A DNA stretch of 64,000 bases from Moritella dasanensis ArB 0140 (GTDB taxonomy: Bacteria > Pseudomonadota > Gammaproteobacteria > Enterobacterales > Moritellaceae). Below the pieces are notes generated by a model. That model was not told the origin of the DNA. It ran no database searches and saw only the letters and a list, made by a program, of their open reading frames with translations. Shown here one piece after another: positions 56,360 to 64,000 of the stretch. A program made the position numbers and the translations under genes. The first letter of the stretch is position 1. Every line of letters begins with the position of its first letter. The stretch is from positions 62,001-126,000 of the forward strand of contig NZ_AKXQ01000005.1 of NCBI RefSeq assembly GCF_000276805.1. The letters are read 5' to 3'.

Positions 56360-58285
56360 TTATCTTAGTTTAAACTGACCCACAATTGATTTTAGTTGCT
56401 CGTTTGCGACAGCCACATTTACCGATTCTTGCGCGGTAGATTGACCATTTATCGCTAACTCTTGCGCCATTTCACGGATTGCAGTCATGTTACGCGTCAC
56501 TTCTAGCGACACACTACTCTGCTCTTCCGCTGCTGTTGCAATTTGCGTGTTTAAATCATTAATTTGCGTAACAGAACTAGCAATATGATCCAAGTCTGCC
56601 GCTACTGCATAAGTACTTTCAGCAGCTTGCTGACACGTTTCTTGTGTCATATTCATCGCTATTATCGCAGAACTTGAACCCGCCGTTAATGCATCCAACG
56701 TCTCTTTAATTTCAGCCGTGCTCACTTGTGTTCTCGCCGCAAGTGCACGTACTTCATCAGCGACCACAGCAAAACCACGACCTTGCTCACCGGCTCGCGC
56801 CGCTTCAATTGCCGCGTTAAGTGCCAGTAAGTTTGTCTGTTCAGCAATCGCACCAATCACATTCAGTACTTTAGTGATGGCTTGTGTATCTTTCTCTATG
56901 TCTTCGATACTTTTTGATGAACTTTCCACATTCTCAACCAGTTTAGAGACCGTTGATGTGGTTGCTGTGACAGTTACTTTCGACGTACCGACCTGCTTAT
57001 TCATTGCATCGGTAAATTGCGACGCTTCTTCCGCATTACTGGCAACATCATTGGCCGTTGCACTCATTTCTTCAACTGCCGCGGCGATTTGATCCGTTTC
57101 AATTGAATGCGCTTCTAATACTTGATTATTGGTCGTCGTTTGTTGCTCTAACTTACCAACACTTTCAGAAATATGTTGTGAAGAGTTATCGATCTCTAAC
57201 ATCAAGGTTTGCAGATTCGCAATGAACGCATTAATACCTGCCGAAATATCCCCTAAATCATCGTTGCTTTCAATCGGTAAACGACGCGTTAAATCACCAT
57301 TACCTTTAGATAGATCCGTGACCACTTCTTTCAACGACATAATCGGACGATAAACGATATTCATTACCGTCACAGTCAAGAATAAGCCGATTGCGAGCAT
57401 AATAATAGATACCACAATCGACGTTTCTAATGCCTCATCTACTTCTGCATAAGCAACTGATTTATCAACACCAATAAATAAGTACCATTTTTTGCCATTA
57501 ACAAGAGTGATCTCTTGGGTAAAGGCAAGTTTATCGACACCACCTAACGTATAAGCGGTGGTATTAGCATGCCCACTTAACATACCTGTTTTGACATTCC
57601 CCATACCAACATCAGAAAAATTAACACCGGTTCTCAATGTCATTGAATTTGATGCTAATGCATTACCTTCACCATCCATAATGGCGGTAACGGAACCAGG
57701 ATAATTAACATTTTTAACGGTATCTTCAAGAATGCTTAAATCAATGTCACCCAGTAACACACCATTACCTAGGTTACGAACCACTGAAATAACCGGCTGA
57801 CCTGTGCCAGCATCGTTATAAACATCGGAAACATCGAACGTGGCCGTGTTTTTACCCATGCTATACCAAGGACGTTGACGCGCATCATAACGCGCTGTAA
57901 TCGCAACGCCATTAACCCAACTTGGATCGACAGCAGTGGAATAAGTCACACCATCATCAAAAGCAAAAAATACCCCACCAAAACCATTGGTTTCTTTTAC
58001 TAGTCTTGCGATGGTGACGTAATCATCACCTAGGCTATTGGACTTGTATTTTTGGTTAAGGACATTAAGTGCATCCGTTTTTGTGGTGAACCAATCTTCA
58101 ATTTTATTAGCTTCATAGCTTACGATTGAGCTAGATAGCGTATTCACATCTTCAATGGTTTTAGATTTAATTATATTGTAAGAAATTATGTTTGAGACAA
58201 GTAAAATAGCGGTCAGTAAGATCACTACCGACAATATGATGAGTCTTTTAAAGCCTAAATTTTTTAACATTATTTTATTCCACAA
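56360..58285 (-). CDS. Methyl-accepting chemotaxis protein, dCache type (copy 2)
   Basis: A 641-residue paralogue of the receptor at 53985 with the same domain order. The C-terminal half differs at only a handful of positions. The Cache sensor is more diverged: [16 protein letters not shown] against [16 protein letters not shown], and AVDPSWVNG against ARNADWVNG. The R-x-W-Y amino-acid motif is kept, so both may bind amino acids or related compounds but with different preference. It is the more distant of the two from the dcuB-like gene. Confidence 0.92.
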   Translation of the reverse strand: MWNKIMLKNLGFKRLIILSVVILLTAILLVSNIISYNIIKSKTIEDVNTLSSSIVSYEANKIEDWFTTKTDALNVLNQKYKSNSLGDDYVTIARLVKETNGFGGVFFAFDDGVTYSTAVDPSWVNGVAITARYDARQRPWYSMGKNTATFDVSDVYNDAGTGQPVISVVRNLGNGVLLGDIDLSILEDTVKNVNYPGSVTAIMDGEGNALASNSMTLRTGVNFSDVGMGNVKTGMLSGHANTTAYTLGGVDKLAFTQEITLVNGKKWYLFIGVDKSVAYAEVDEALETSIVVSIIMLAIGLFLTVTVMNIVYRPIMSLKEVVTDLSKGNGDLTRRLPIESNDDLGDISAGINAFIANLQTLMLEIDNSSQHISESVGKLEQQTTTNNQVLEAHSIETDQIAAAVEEMSATANDVASNAEEASQFTDAMNKQVGTSKVTVTATTSTVSKLVENVESSSKSIEDIEKDTQAITKVLNVIGAIAEQTNLLALNAAIEAARAGEQGRGFAVVADEVRALAARTQVSTAEIKETLDALTAGSSSAIIAMNMTQETCQQAAESTYAVAADLDHIASSVTQINDLNTQIATAAEEQSSVSLEVTRNMTAIREMAQELAINGQSTAQESVNVAVANEQLKSIVGQFKLR

Positions 58286-58617
58286 TTAGATAGCTCAGAG
58301 GTTAGCTGCTGAAATAATTTACATCCATAAAAATTAGCAGCTGCAGTGTCTAGCAAAATTAGAGTTGGAGTTGGAGTTGGATTAAAATCAACCTCATACT
58401 CTTAGTTACGCTCTTCATTCTCTATTTATCACTTCCTAATAACGAGAATGTTCTGAATAATCCATCAATGACACAAAGCAGTATATCGGCTTCTTTCCGT
58501 TAAACATTAACAAAAAATTATAAAATAATTAACAGTACTTATTAAGAGGTGTTGTGAGTGAGGTGTCGATATAGAAATAGAACAGAAGATGTGTCGAAGA
58601 TAGTCCCTAATATAAAA
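58286..58617. other. Upstream region of receptor 2
   Basis: About 330 bases with no gene. The stretch nearest the receptor matches the equivalent region upstream of copy 1 (up to about 58530). A short TTGGAG triplet repeat (about 58365-58382) lies outside any gene. Confidence 0.5.
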
Positions 58618-58657
58618 CAAAAAAGCGCCACCAAATTACTGTAAATAAAAAGGTGGC
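58618..58657 (-). terminator. Terminator after tnaA
   Basis: On the minus strand GCCACC (58652-58657) pairs with GGTGGC (58627-58632), followed closely by TTTTTT. It lies within 20-55 bases of the tnaA stop and fits rho-independent termination. Confidence 0.7.
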
Positions 58658-58673
58658 AGCATATTATTCGGGA

Positions 58674-60140
58674 TTAAACTTCGGCTAGGACTTTAGGCTC
58701 GACGTTGCCTTTTTCTGGGTCTGTTTCAACCTCTTTAAGCAGCGCAGTAAAATGACGAAGTACCGGTGGCTCGTAAGTGAAATCCAGACCCTTTACATTA
58801 GCGGCGTTCTCTTTCACCTTTTCGAATGCTTCAATCACGAAGTCCATGTGGGTTTGCGTATACGTCGCACGGGGAATGGTCAAACGAAGCAGCTCTGCAG
58901 GGCAAGCATGTTGCTCGCCCGTCGTCGGATCCCGACCTTGTAACAACGAGCCGATCTCAACCGCACGGATACCTGCTACTTTATATAACTCGCACGCTAA
59001 CGCATGGGCTGGAAATTGACTAGCGGGAATATGTGGCAGTAATTTACCGGCATCAACGAAGGCGGCATGACCACCCGCTTGTTGACATACAATACCAATA
59101 CTTTCTAATCCATTAACAAGGTATTGCACCTGTCCAATACGATACGCCAACCACTCCTGACGCATACCATCGTAAAGACCAACCGCAAGACGTTCCATCG
59201 CGCCGCCTTCTAGACCACCATAAGTAGGGAAACCTTCTTGCACGACACACAAAGTACGACATTCTCGATAAGCGTCCATCATCAAATCATTTTTAAAACA
59301 AAGTAACCCGCCCATTTGTACCATGGCATCTTTTTTCGCTGACATAGCAAGGACATCGGCATACTTATAAGATTCACGGGTGATCGCTGCAATGGTCCAG
59401 TGTTTATAATCCGCTTCACGCTGCTGAATAAAGTAAGCATTCTCGGCATAACGGGCAGAATCAATCACCACTGGTATGGCATATTTTTGCGCTATTGCAT
59501 ACACGGCTTTTAAGTTGGCGATAGAAACAGGTTGGCCGCCCGCAGAGTTACAAGTAATAGTACTGACAATATAAGGGACATTAATGGCGCCCGCTTCAAG
59601 GATTGCCTCTTCTAGTTTAATAAGGTCGAAATTACCTTTAAAATCGGCATTAACAGCGGTATTGAACGCATCTTCTGTGTAGACATTTTTAGCGACGCAG
59701 CAGTTCACTTGTGTATGCCCTTGCGTCGTATCAAAGAAATAGTTCGACAGTGCCACCATCTTATTACGGTCTAAGCCTTTTTCCATCTCACGTTTTTTAA
59801 TCAATACCGGGATGTAAATTTGTTCGGCGCCACGACCTTGATGCGTCGGAATGGTATGTTCATAACCAAAAATATCTTTCACTGCATTCGCTAGCGCGTA
59901 ATAACTGCGACTGCCGCTGTATGCTTCATCACCCCGAAACATCGCCGCTTGCATGTCTTGGGTAATAGCACCAGTACCACTGTCGGTCAGTAGATCAATA
60001 AACACGTCTTCACTGTCGAGTAAAAATGGATTCATACCGGCTTTTAAAATGGCTTTTTCACGGTGCTCACGTGTCGTACGCTTTACTGGTTCAATAACAC
60101 GGATGCGGAACGGTTCTGGCAGATGTTTAAAATTTTCCAT
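58674..60140 (-). CDS. tnaA: Tryptophanase
   Basis: Cleaves L-tryptophan to indole, pyruvate and ammonia with pyridoxal phosphate. The 488-residue product aligns to the E. coli enzyme from the first residue ([20 protein letters not shown]) on, with [20 protein letters not shown], the PLP lysine in [16 protein letters not shown], and [20 protein letters not shown]. Tyrosine phenol-lyase is related, but the start and these segments match tryptophanase. A TnaC-like leader precedes it by 86 bases, suggesting tryptophan-induced attenuation. No tryptophan permease gene (tnaB) follows within the window. Confidence 0.97.
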   Translation of the reverse strand: MENFKHLPEPFRIRVIEPVKRTTREHREKAILKAGMNPFLLDSEDVFIDLLTDSGTGAITQDMQAAMFRGDEAYSGSRSYYALANAVKDIFGYEHTIPTHQGRGAEQIYIPVLIKKREMEKGLDRNKMVALSNYFFDTTQGHTQVNCCVAKNVYTEDAFNTAVNADFKGNFDLIKLEEAILEAGAINVPYIVSTITCNSAGGQPVSIANLKAVYAIAQKYAIPVVIDSARYAENAYFIQQREADYKHWTIAAITRESYKYADVLAMSAKKDAMVQMGGLLCFKNDLMMDAYRECRTLCVVQEGFPTYGGLEGGAMERLAVGLYDGMRQEWLAYRIGQVQYLVNGLESIGIVCQQAGGHAAFVDAGKLLPHIPASQFPAHALACELYKVAGIRAVEIGSLLQGRDPTTGEQHACPAELLRLTIPRATYTQTHMDFVIEAFEKVKENAANVKGLDFTYEPPVLRHFTALLKEVETDPEKGNVEPKVLAEV

Positions 60141-60226
60141 AAGAATACCTTCGTGGGTAATTAGTTGTTTAAATAATACGAAGTTGATTTAAGGCGAGGT
60201 CAAAAATCGCCTATAACTTATAGAAG

Positions 60227-60331
60227 TTATTCTGAAGACAAACGGCAGGTAAGCTGATGATCGATGTTATACCAAGCTAACAGTGTTAGCGCTGGGGTAT
60301 GCTCGATGGTGAAGTTGAGGTGTATGCTCAT
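60227..60331 (-). CDS. tnaC: TnaC-like leader peptide
   Basis: A 34-codon ORF upstream of tnaA with AGAAG before its ATG at 60331. It contains AWYNIDHQ, matching the critical W-F-N-I-D core of known TnaC peptides, whose tryptophan and aspartate make ribosome stalling respond to free tryptophan. In E. coli a proline sits eight residues after the aspartate and is the last codon; here that position is serine and two codons follow. Either stalling works differently or the control is altered. After the stop, GGCGA and TCGCC (about 60193-60211) can pair. Confidence 0.65.
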   Translation of the reverse strand: MSIHLNFTIEHTPALTLLAWYNIDHQLTCRLSSE

Positions 60332-60435
60332 TTATATACTTCTCTTTGATAAAAAGTAACACGTGATACCTATCCATAAGTGTATTTTACATCAATGAAT
60401 AAGTACATATTTACACCTCTAAAATGTGATTAGCC

Positions 60436-62139
60436 CTAAGCTTTAGCAAACAGGTAAGTACGGTAACCACCAATTAAGTTACGGGCTTTAAAACCATTAT
60501 TAACTAATTGACGATAAGCGACATTGCCACGCAAGCCTACCTGACAATAGATAATGATCTCTTTGTCTTTTGGTAACTCATGCATACGTTGACGTAATTC
60601 ATCCACTGGAATATTGATTGCGTCACCAATACGGCCCAACTTTTCCAGTTCTCCGGGATTACGTACATCCAGTAATAATTGCTTGTCCGTTAAGTTATCT
60701 ATTTCATCAAAGTGGATCGCGGTTGCATCGCCTTGCATGAGGTTGTGTGCAACAAACGCCGCTTGATTTATCACGTCTTTAGCACTGCCAAAAGGTGGCG
60801 CGTAAGTTAACTCTAAATGTTGTAACTGCGCGACTGTCATGCCAGCACGTTGAGCCACAGCCATGATATCAATACGTTTATCAATGCCGTCTTTACCTGC
60901 TGCTTGCGCGCCTAAGATTTTGCCAGTGACAGGATCAAACAACATTTTGAACGAGACCATCTCTGCACCCGGGTAATAACTTGCATGACTGGCGGTATGC
61001 ACATAGACTTTTTCGAACGCGATACCATCACGTTTTAATTGCTTTTCATTTTTGCCTGTCGAGGCAATAGCTAAGTCAAAGATCTTACAAATCGCCGTAC
61101 CTTGGGTGCCTTGATAATGTTCATTACGGCCTAACATGTTGTCTGCAGCCATACGACCTTGACGGTTAGCGGGTCCAGCAAGTGGTACTATCGTGGCTTC
61201 ACCAGTGACAAAATCGAGTTCTTCAATCGCATCACCCACGGCATAAATAGCCGGATCACTGGTCTGCATTTGAGTATTAGTTTTAATGCCGCCAAGTTCA
61301 CCAATAGCTAAACCAGCATTTTTCGCTAACGCCGTTTCAGGGCGGACACCAATCGCCATGATTAGCAGTTCAGTCTTTAACGACTCGCCATTACTCAGCG
61401 ATAGATTCAAATGACCATTAATATGTTGATGATTGCTATTTTCACCAGACTCTTCGTTGGCGATATGAATTTCAGGCACATATTCGACACCTGATAATGC
61501 CGTACCAAGACGTAAATCGATGCCTTTCTCACGAATTTCGACATGTGCAAAACCAGCCATTTCCTTATCGACAGGCATCATCACTTGGTCTGCAAGCTCT
61601 AATAATGTGGTTTTGATACCCCGTTGCTGAAATGCTTCCATCATCTCTAAACCAATAAAACCACCGCCAACAACAGTGGCATGTTCCACGTTGTTGGTTT
61701 CAATGGTCTGCAGGATGCGATCCATATCTGGAATATTACGTAAAGAATGGGTAAGCGGATTATCAATACCTGGAATCGGCGGTACGATAGGTCCAGCGCC
61801 TGGGCTTAATAATAGAAAATCGTAACATTCAGTGTATTCACTGCCATCGAGTAAGTTCTTCACTGTCACCGTTTTTCCTGCACGGTTGATGCTGGTAATT
61901 TCATTCATTACCCGTACATCTACATTAAAGCGCGCTAAAAAGCTGTCAGGTGTTTGCAGTAGTAACTTGCTACGATCCGTAATATCACCGCCGATGTGAT
62001 AAGGCAAACCACAGTTAGCAAAGGAGACAAAAGGGCCACGCTCAAACATAATAATTTGCGCATCTTCACTTAAACGACGAGCACGGGCAGCCGCCGAAGC
62101 ACCACCAGCAACACCACCTACAATTACGATCTTTGTCAT
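60436..62139 (-). CDS. CoA-disulfide/persulfide reductase fused to rhodanese
   Basis: A 567-residue FAD/NAD(P)H enzyme. The FAD motif GGVAGGASAAARARRL is at the start, the redox cysteine in FANCGLPYHIGG near residue 43, the NAD(P)H motif VVGGGFIGLEMMEA near 160, and the second FAD segment YAVGDAIE near 300. A dimerisation domain is followed by a C-terminal rhodanese domain (about 475-565) with the catalytic cysteine in IIYCQVGLRGN. This layout is that of the Npsr-type persulfide/polysulfide reductases of Shewanella. The divergent ArsR-family gene fits sulfane-sulfur control. Confidence 0.9.
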   Translation of the reverse strand: MTKIVIVGGVAGGASAAARARRLSEDAQIIMFERGPFVSFANCGLPYHIGGDITDRSKLLLQTPDSFLARFNVDVRVMNEITSINRAGKTVTVKNLLDGSEYTECYDFLLLSPGAGPIVPPIPGIDNPLTHSLRNIPDMDRILQTIETNNVEHATVVGGGFIGLEMMEAFQQRGIKTTLLELADQVMMPVDKEMAGFAHVEIREKGIDLRLGTALSGVEYVPEIHIANEESGENSNHQHINGHLNLSLSNGESLKTELLIMAIGVRPETALAKNAGLAIGELGGIKTNTQMQTSDPAIYAVGDAIEELDFVTGEATIVPLAGPANRQGRMAADNMLGRNEHYQGTQGTAICKIFDLAIASTGKNEKQLKRDGIAFEKVYVHTASHASYYPGAEMVSFKMLFDPVTGKILGAQAAGKDGIDKRIDIMAVAQRAGMTVAQLQHLELTYAPPFGSAKDVINQAAFVAHNLMQGDATAIHFDEIDNLTDKQLLLDVRNPGELEKLGRIGDAINIPVDELRQRMHELPKDKEIIIYCQVGLRGNVAYRQLVNNGFKARNLIGGYRTYLFAKA

Positions 62140-62252
62140 AGCTATTTACTCCAAACGGAAAGGTTAATTAATTTTTATAAAAATCTTAGTCTTTAAAACT
62201 ATAAACCACGTTTTAAACTGATGACCACTATAGAACACTTAGTTAGTAAAGT

Positions 62253-62310
62253 CTAATATAGCAAACACTAATGTAGCAAAAGCTAAACAAGCATTGACTA
62301 CATTAGCTTT
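62253..62310. promoter_or_regulatory. Repeats between cdr and the ArsR-type gene
   Basis: Two head-to-tail 15-base repeats, CTAATATAGCAAACA (62253-62267) and CTAATGTAGCAAAAG (62268-62282). Overlapping them are two nested inverted repeats: AATGTAG (62270-62276) / CTACATT (62298-62304) and AAAGCTAA (62279-62286) / TTAGCTTT (62303-62310). They sit between the divergent genes and are candidate binding sites for the ArsR-type protein. Confidence 0.5.
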
Positions 62311-62358
62311 ACTCGAGTAAACTGAAGGCCTTAAATTTAATAATGGTAAGTGCTAACA

Positions 62359-62652
62359 ATGGAATTAATAGACATGCAAGAACGCGCTACAGAAGTGGCC
62401 GATTTATTAAAAACCATGGCACATCCAGAAAGATTAATGGTGTTATGTCAGTTGGTTGAGGGCGAGATGAGTGCCAGCCAATTGCAGGAAAACTCAACGC
62501 TAAGCCAGTCGGCATTCTCACAGCATTTAGCGGTATTAAGAAAAAACAACATAGTGAAGGTACGTAAAGAGTCGCAGTCGGTGTTTTACACTTTGGCTGA
62601 TGAACGTATTGAAGCCTTGATAGGCAGTTTTTATAATATTTTTTGTGATTAA
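62359..62652 (+). CDS. ArsR/SmtB family regulator, BigR/YgaV-like
   Basis: A 97-residue winged-helix repressor with LLKTMAHPERLMVLCQLVEG, the recognition helix region TLSQSAFSQHLAVLRKN, and VRKESQSVFYTLAD. Two cysteines are placed as in the BigR/SqrR/YgaV group, which sense persulfide: one in VLCQL and one near the C-terminus (NIFCD). No metal-site CxC motif is visible. Start ambiguous between 62359, 62374 and a GTG at 62350. It is divergent from the CoA-disulfide reductase-rhodanese gene and probably represses it. Confidence 0.82.
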   Translation: MELIDMQERATEVADLLKTMAHPERLMVLCQLVEGEMSASQLQENSTLSQSAFSQHLAVLRKNNIVKVRKESQSVFYTLADERIEALIGSFYNIFCD

Positions 62653-62716
62653 TTTTACACTTTCTTTACGCGAACAACTGAGACTCCTTTGCTAGAATAG
62701 CTATATATCATTCTTT

Positions 62717-63763
62717 ATGGCTATTTATATCATGCTTAAAAATTGGCGTTCTAACCGCATAACATTCACGTGTTTTGTACTCTCAGCGGCTCTATTAAGT
62801 AGCGTTCTCATTGACTTTCTGTTTGGTGCCACCATTGCCGTTTTGCTTATTTTACAATTAGCAGTCGTGATAGTGGCCTTACGGTGTAACGCTAAATTCG
62901 CTTACTTCACTGCCATTTTTGAAGCTGTTATTTTTAACTTCTTATTTACAACCCCGCGTTATTCTCTACAGATGTTGCATATGGACGACATGTTGAACCT
63001 GCTGGTATTTATCACAGTAGCACTCACGGCGAGTCAATTAGCAGAGCATTATCAACGTCAGCAGAATGAGTTAAAACAAGTTCAACTTCGAAACAGTATT
63101 CTGCTCTCTGTTTCTCATGATTTACGCACGCCATTAGCGACGATCATCGGTACGCTAACGACCTTAAAAGAATACATGGGAAAACTCAGCGAGTCCGATA
63201 AAATAGAGCTGTTAGACAGTGCCACGGCTGAAAGCCATCGACTGCATCAATACATAGAAAACCTGCTTCAAGCCACCAAATTGCAGCACGGCGCACTTAA
63301 ATTCAATAAAAGTGAAGAGTCCATTTTAAACGTAGTTAACCAAACTATTACACGTTTCTCAGAATCACGGCTACGCATCAAGCTCGTTATTGATACGCCA
63401 TTGCCGACGTTGTTCATTAGTAGCTCCTTGATTGAACAAGCTATCTTTAATGTCTTAGATAATGCACTCCGTTATACCCCTTCCAATAAAACGGTCAATA
63501 TTAAAGCCTATCAAGCAGGTAATAATGTCATTTTGGATATTCAGGATGAAGGCGATGGTATTACGAATGATCAAGCGGCACATATTTTTGACTTATTTTA
63601 TACCGAGAGCCCTCATAAAAGCAGTGACTCTGGAGCCGGATTAGGGTTAGCGGTGGCGAAGGGGATTTTGACTGCTCATCAAGGGCAGATTGAAGCGGTT
63701 GCCGTTACTCATGGCTGCCTTATTCGTATCAGTTTACCCGTCTCTAAGGAGAGCTATAAATGA
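62717..63763 (+). CDS. Short KdpD-like sensor histidine kinase
   Basis: A 348-residue kinase that matches only the C-terminal part of KdpD. About four membrane segments (DUF4118-type) lie at residues 15-110, then a histidine kinase core with H-box SVSHDLRTPLATIIG near 135, N-box FNVLDNALRY, and G-boxes DIQDEGDGI and SGAGLGLAVAKGI. The cytoplasmic N-terminal KdpD and Usp domains of the full-length protein (about 890 residues) are absent. It overlaps the next gene, a KdpE-like regulator, by four bases. No kdpFABC genes are visible. Confidence 0.85.
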   Translation: MAIYIMLKNWRSNRITFTCFVLSAALLSSVLIDFLFGATIAVLLILQLAVVIVALRCNAKFAYFTAIFEAVIFNFLFTTPRYSLQMLHMDDMLNLLVFITVALTASQLAEHYQRQQNELKQVQLRNSILLSVSHDLRTPLATIIGTLTTLKEYMGKLSESDKIELLDSATAESHRLHQYIENLLQATKLQHGALKFNKSEESILNVVNQTITRFSESRLRIKLVIDTPLPTLFISSSLIEQAIFNVLDNALRYTPSNKTVNIKAYQAGNNVILDIQDEGDGITNDQAAHIFDLFYTESPHKSSDSGAGLGLAVAKGILTAHQGQIEAVAVTHGCLIRISLPVSKESYK

Positions 63764-64000
63764 CTTACACGGTATTAGTGGTAGATGACGAACCACAAAT
63801 TCATACTTTCATGCGTATATCATTGACTGCGGAAGGGTTCCATTATGTTGGCGCGACATCGATTAAATCAGCACAAGAGGCTTTCCGTCAAGAACGGCCA
63901 CATATTGTAGTACTCGATCTGGGATTACCAGATGGTGATGGCGCTCAATTTTTGCATTCGATTCGTAAAACAGCCAAAACCCCCGTACTGATCCTCACAG
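63760..64000 (+). CDS. KdpE-like response regulator, partial
   Basis: The start of a receiver domain: TYTVLVVDDEPQIHTFMRIS with the acidic pocket at D9/D10 and the phospho-acceptor in VVLDLGLPDGDGAQFLHSIR near residue 53. It begins inside the kinase stop codon (ATGA overlap), so the pair is translationally coupled. The sequence resembles KdpE. The DNA-binding domain is beyond the right edge of the window. Confidence 0.85.
   Translation, partial: MTYTVLVVDDEPQIHTFMRISLTAEGFHYVGATSIKSAQEAFRQERPHIVVLDLGLPDGDGAQFLHSIRKTAKTPVLILT

Larger units (their letters stand above)
56211..58530. repeat. Tandem duplication, right unit
   Basis: Same order as the unit at 53789-56145: a shortened piece of the dcuB-like 3' end, the identical terminator, the second receptor gene and its upstream region, where ATTCTCTATTTATCACTTCC and other stretches are conserved. 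The intergenic parts have small gaps and substitutions, so the event is not recent. Confidence 0.8.

Noticed and set aside
1-64000. CRISPR arrays, tRNA or rRNA genes, insertion-sequence transposases
   Set aside because: None was recognised: no regularly spaced direct repeats, no cloverleaf with CCA end, and no transposase motif in any frame.

Overview
The window looks like chromosome from a marine, facultatively anaerobic gammaproteobacterium of moderate-to-low GC. Protein resemblance suggests the Moritella/Shewanella/Psychromonas/Vibrio neighbourhood, with Moritella my best guess. The evidence is indirect: YaeP, ElaA, YffB-DapE, SgrR, tryptophanase with a TnaC-like leader, LpxL, and many Cache-type chemoreceptors and diguanylate cyclases. 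No rRNA, tRNA, CRISPR array, insertion sequence or prophage gene was seen. Most genes are intact and the window reads as ordinary chromosome with several accessory clusters.

Layout. 1-3816: a TAXI-type TRAP transporter (fused permease plus binding protein) with a near-perfect sigma-54 promoter, and a DctD-like sigma-54 activator that has no visible kinase partner. 4080-5650: yffB-dapE. 6161-10037: a cluster for guanidino compounds: CtlX-like hydrolase, a DDAH/arginine-deiminase-like enzyme, a TetR regulator with a palindromic operator, and ornithine cyclodeaminase. Together they could turn arginine or citrulline into proline without ATP. 10603-11643: guaC. 11657-21955: a mixed accessory stretch punctuated by four copies of a two-hairpin repeat. 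It holds elaA, a Crp/Fnr regulator, a DOPA-dioxygenase-like protein, an azoreductase, an SDR with a divergent TetR and twin operators, an AraC-GyrI regulator, and a thiol island (ECF sigma factor SigZ, eukaryotic-type glutathione synthetase, PatB/MalY C-S lyase, rhodanese).

22022-33791: a large surface lipoprotein, a chemoreceptor, yaeP, small lipoproteins, a diguanylate cyclase, a VOC protein and a MarR/DUF2955/HlyD efflux set. 34088-44877: an M16 peptidase lipoprotein, an SgrR regulator with divergent very small ORFs, VOC proteins, a PAS-GGDEF protein, a threonine-aldolase-like enzyme and LpxL. 45041-47405: a Usp/SulP operon. 47994-58285: a 1396-residue formate dehydrogenase fused to an electron-input module, a DcuB-like carrier, and two chemoreceptors made by a tandem duplication that also copied the 3' end of the carrier gene. 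58674-60331: tryptophanase with a TnaC-like leader. 60436-62652: a CoA-disulfide/persulfide reductase-rhodanese fusion divergent from an ArsR-family regulator with the cysteines expected of a persulfide sensor. 62717-64000: a short KdpD-like kinase and the start of its response regulator.

The most unusual points are: a shared ECF-type promoter motif in front of sigZ and of the patB-rhodanese pair, which suggests a SigZ thiol regulon that includes a eukaryotic-type glutathione synthetase; a TnaC-like leader that lacks the terminal proline; the two-hairpin dispersed repeat with a compensatory stem change; the chemoreceptor duplication; and a 25-codon hydrophobic ORF divergent from sgrR, where enterobacteria carry sgrS/sgrT. 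All functional statements come from reading the sequence; no database search was run.
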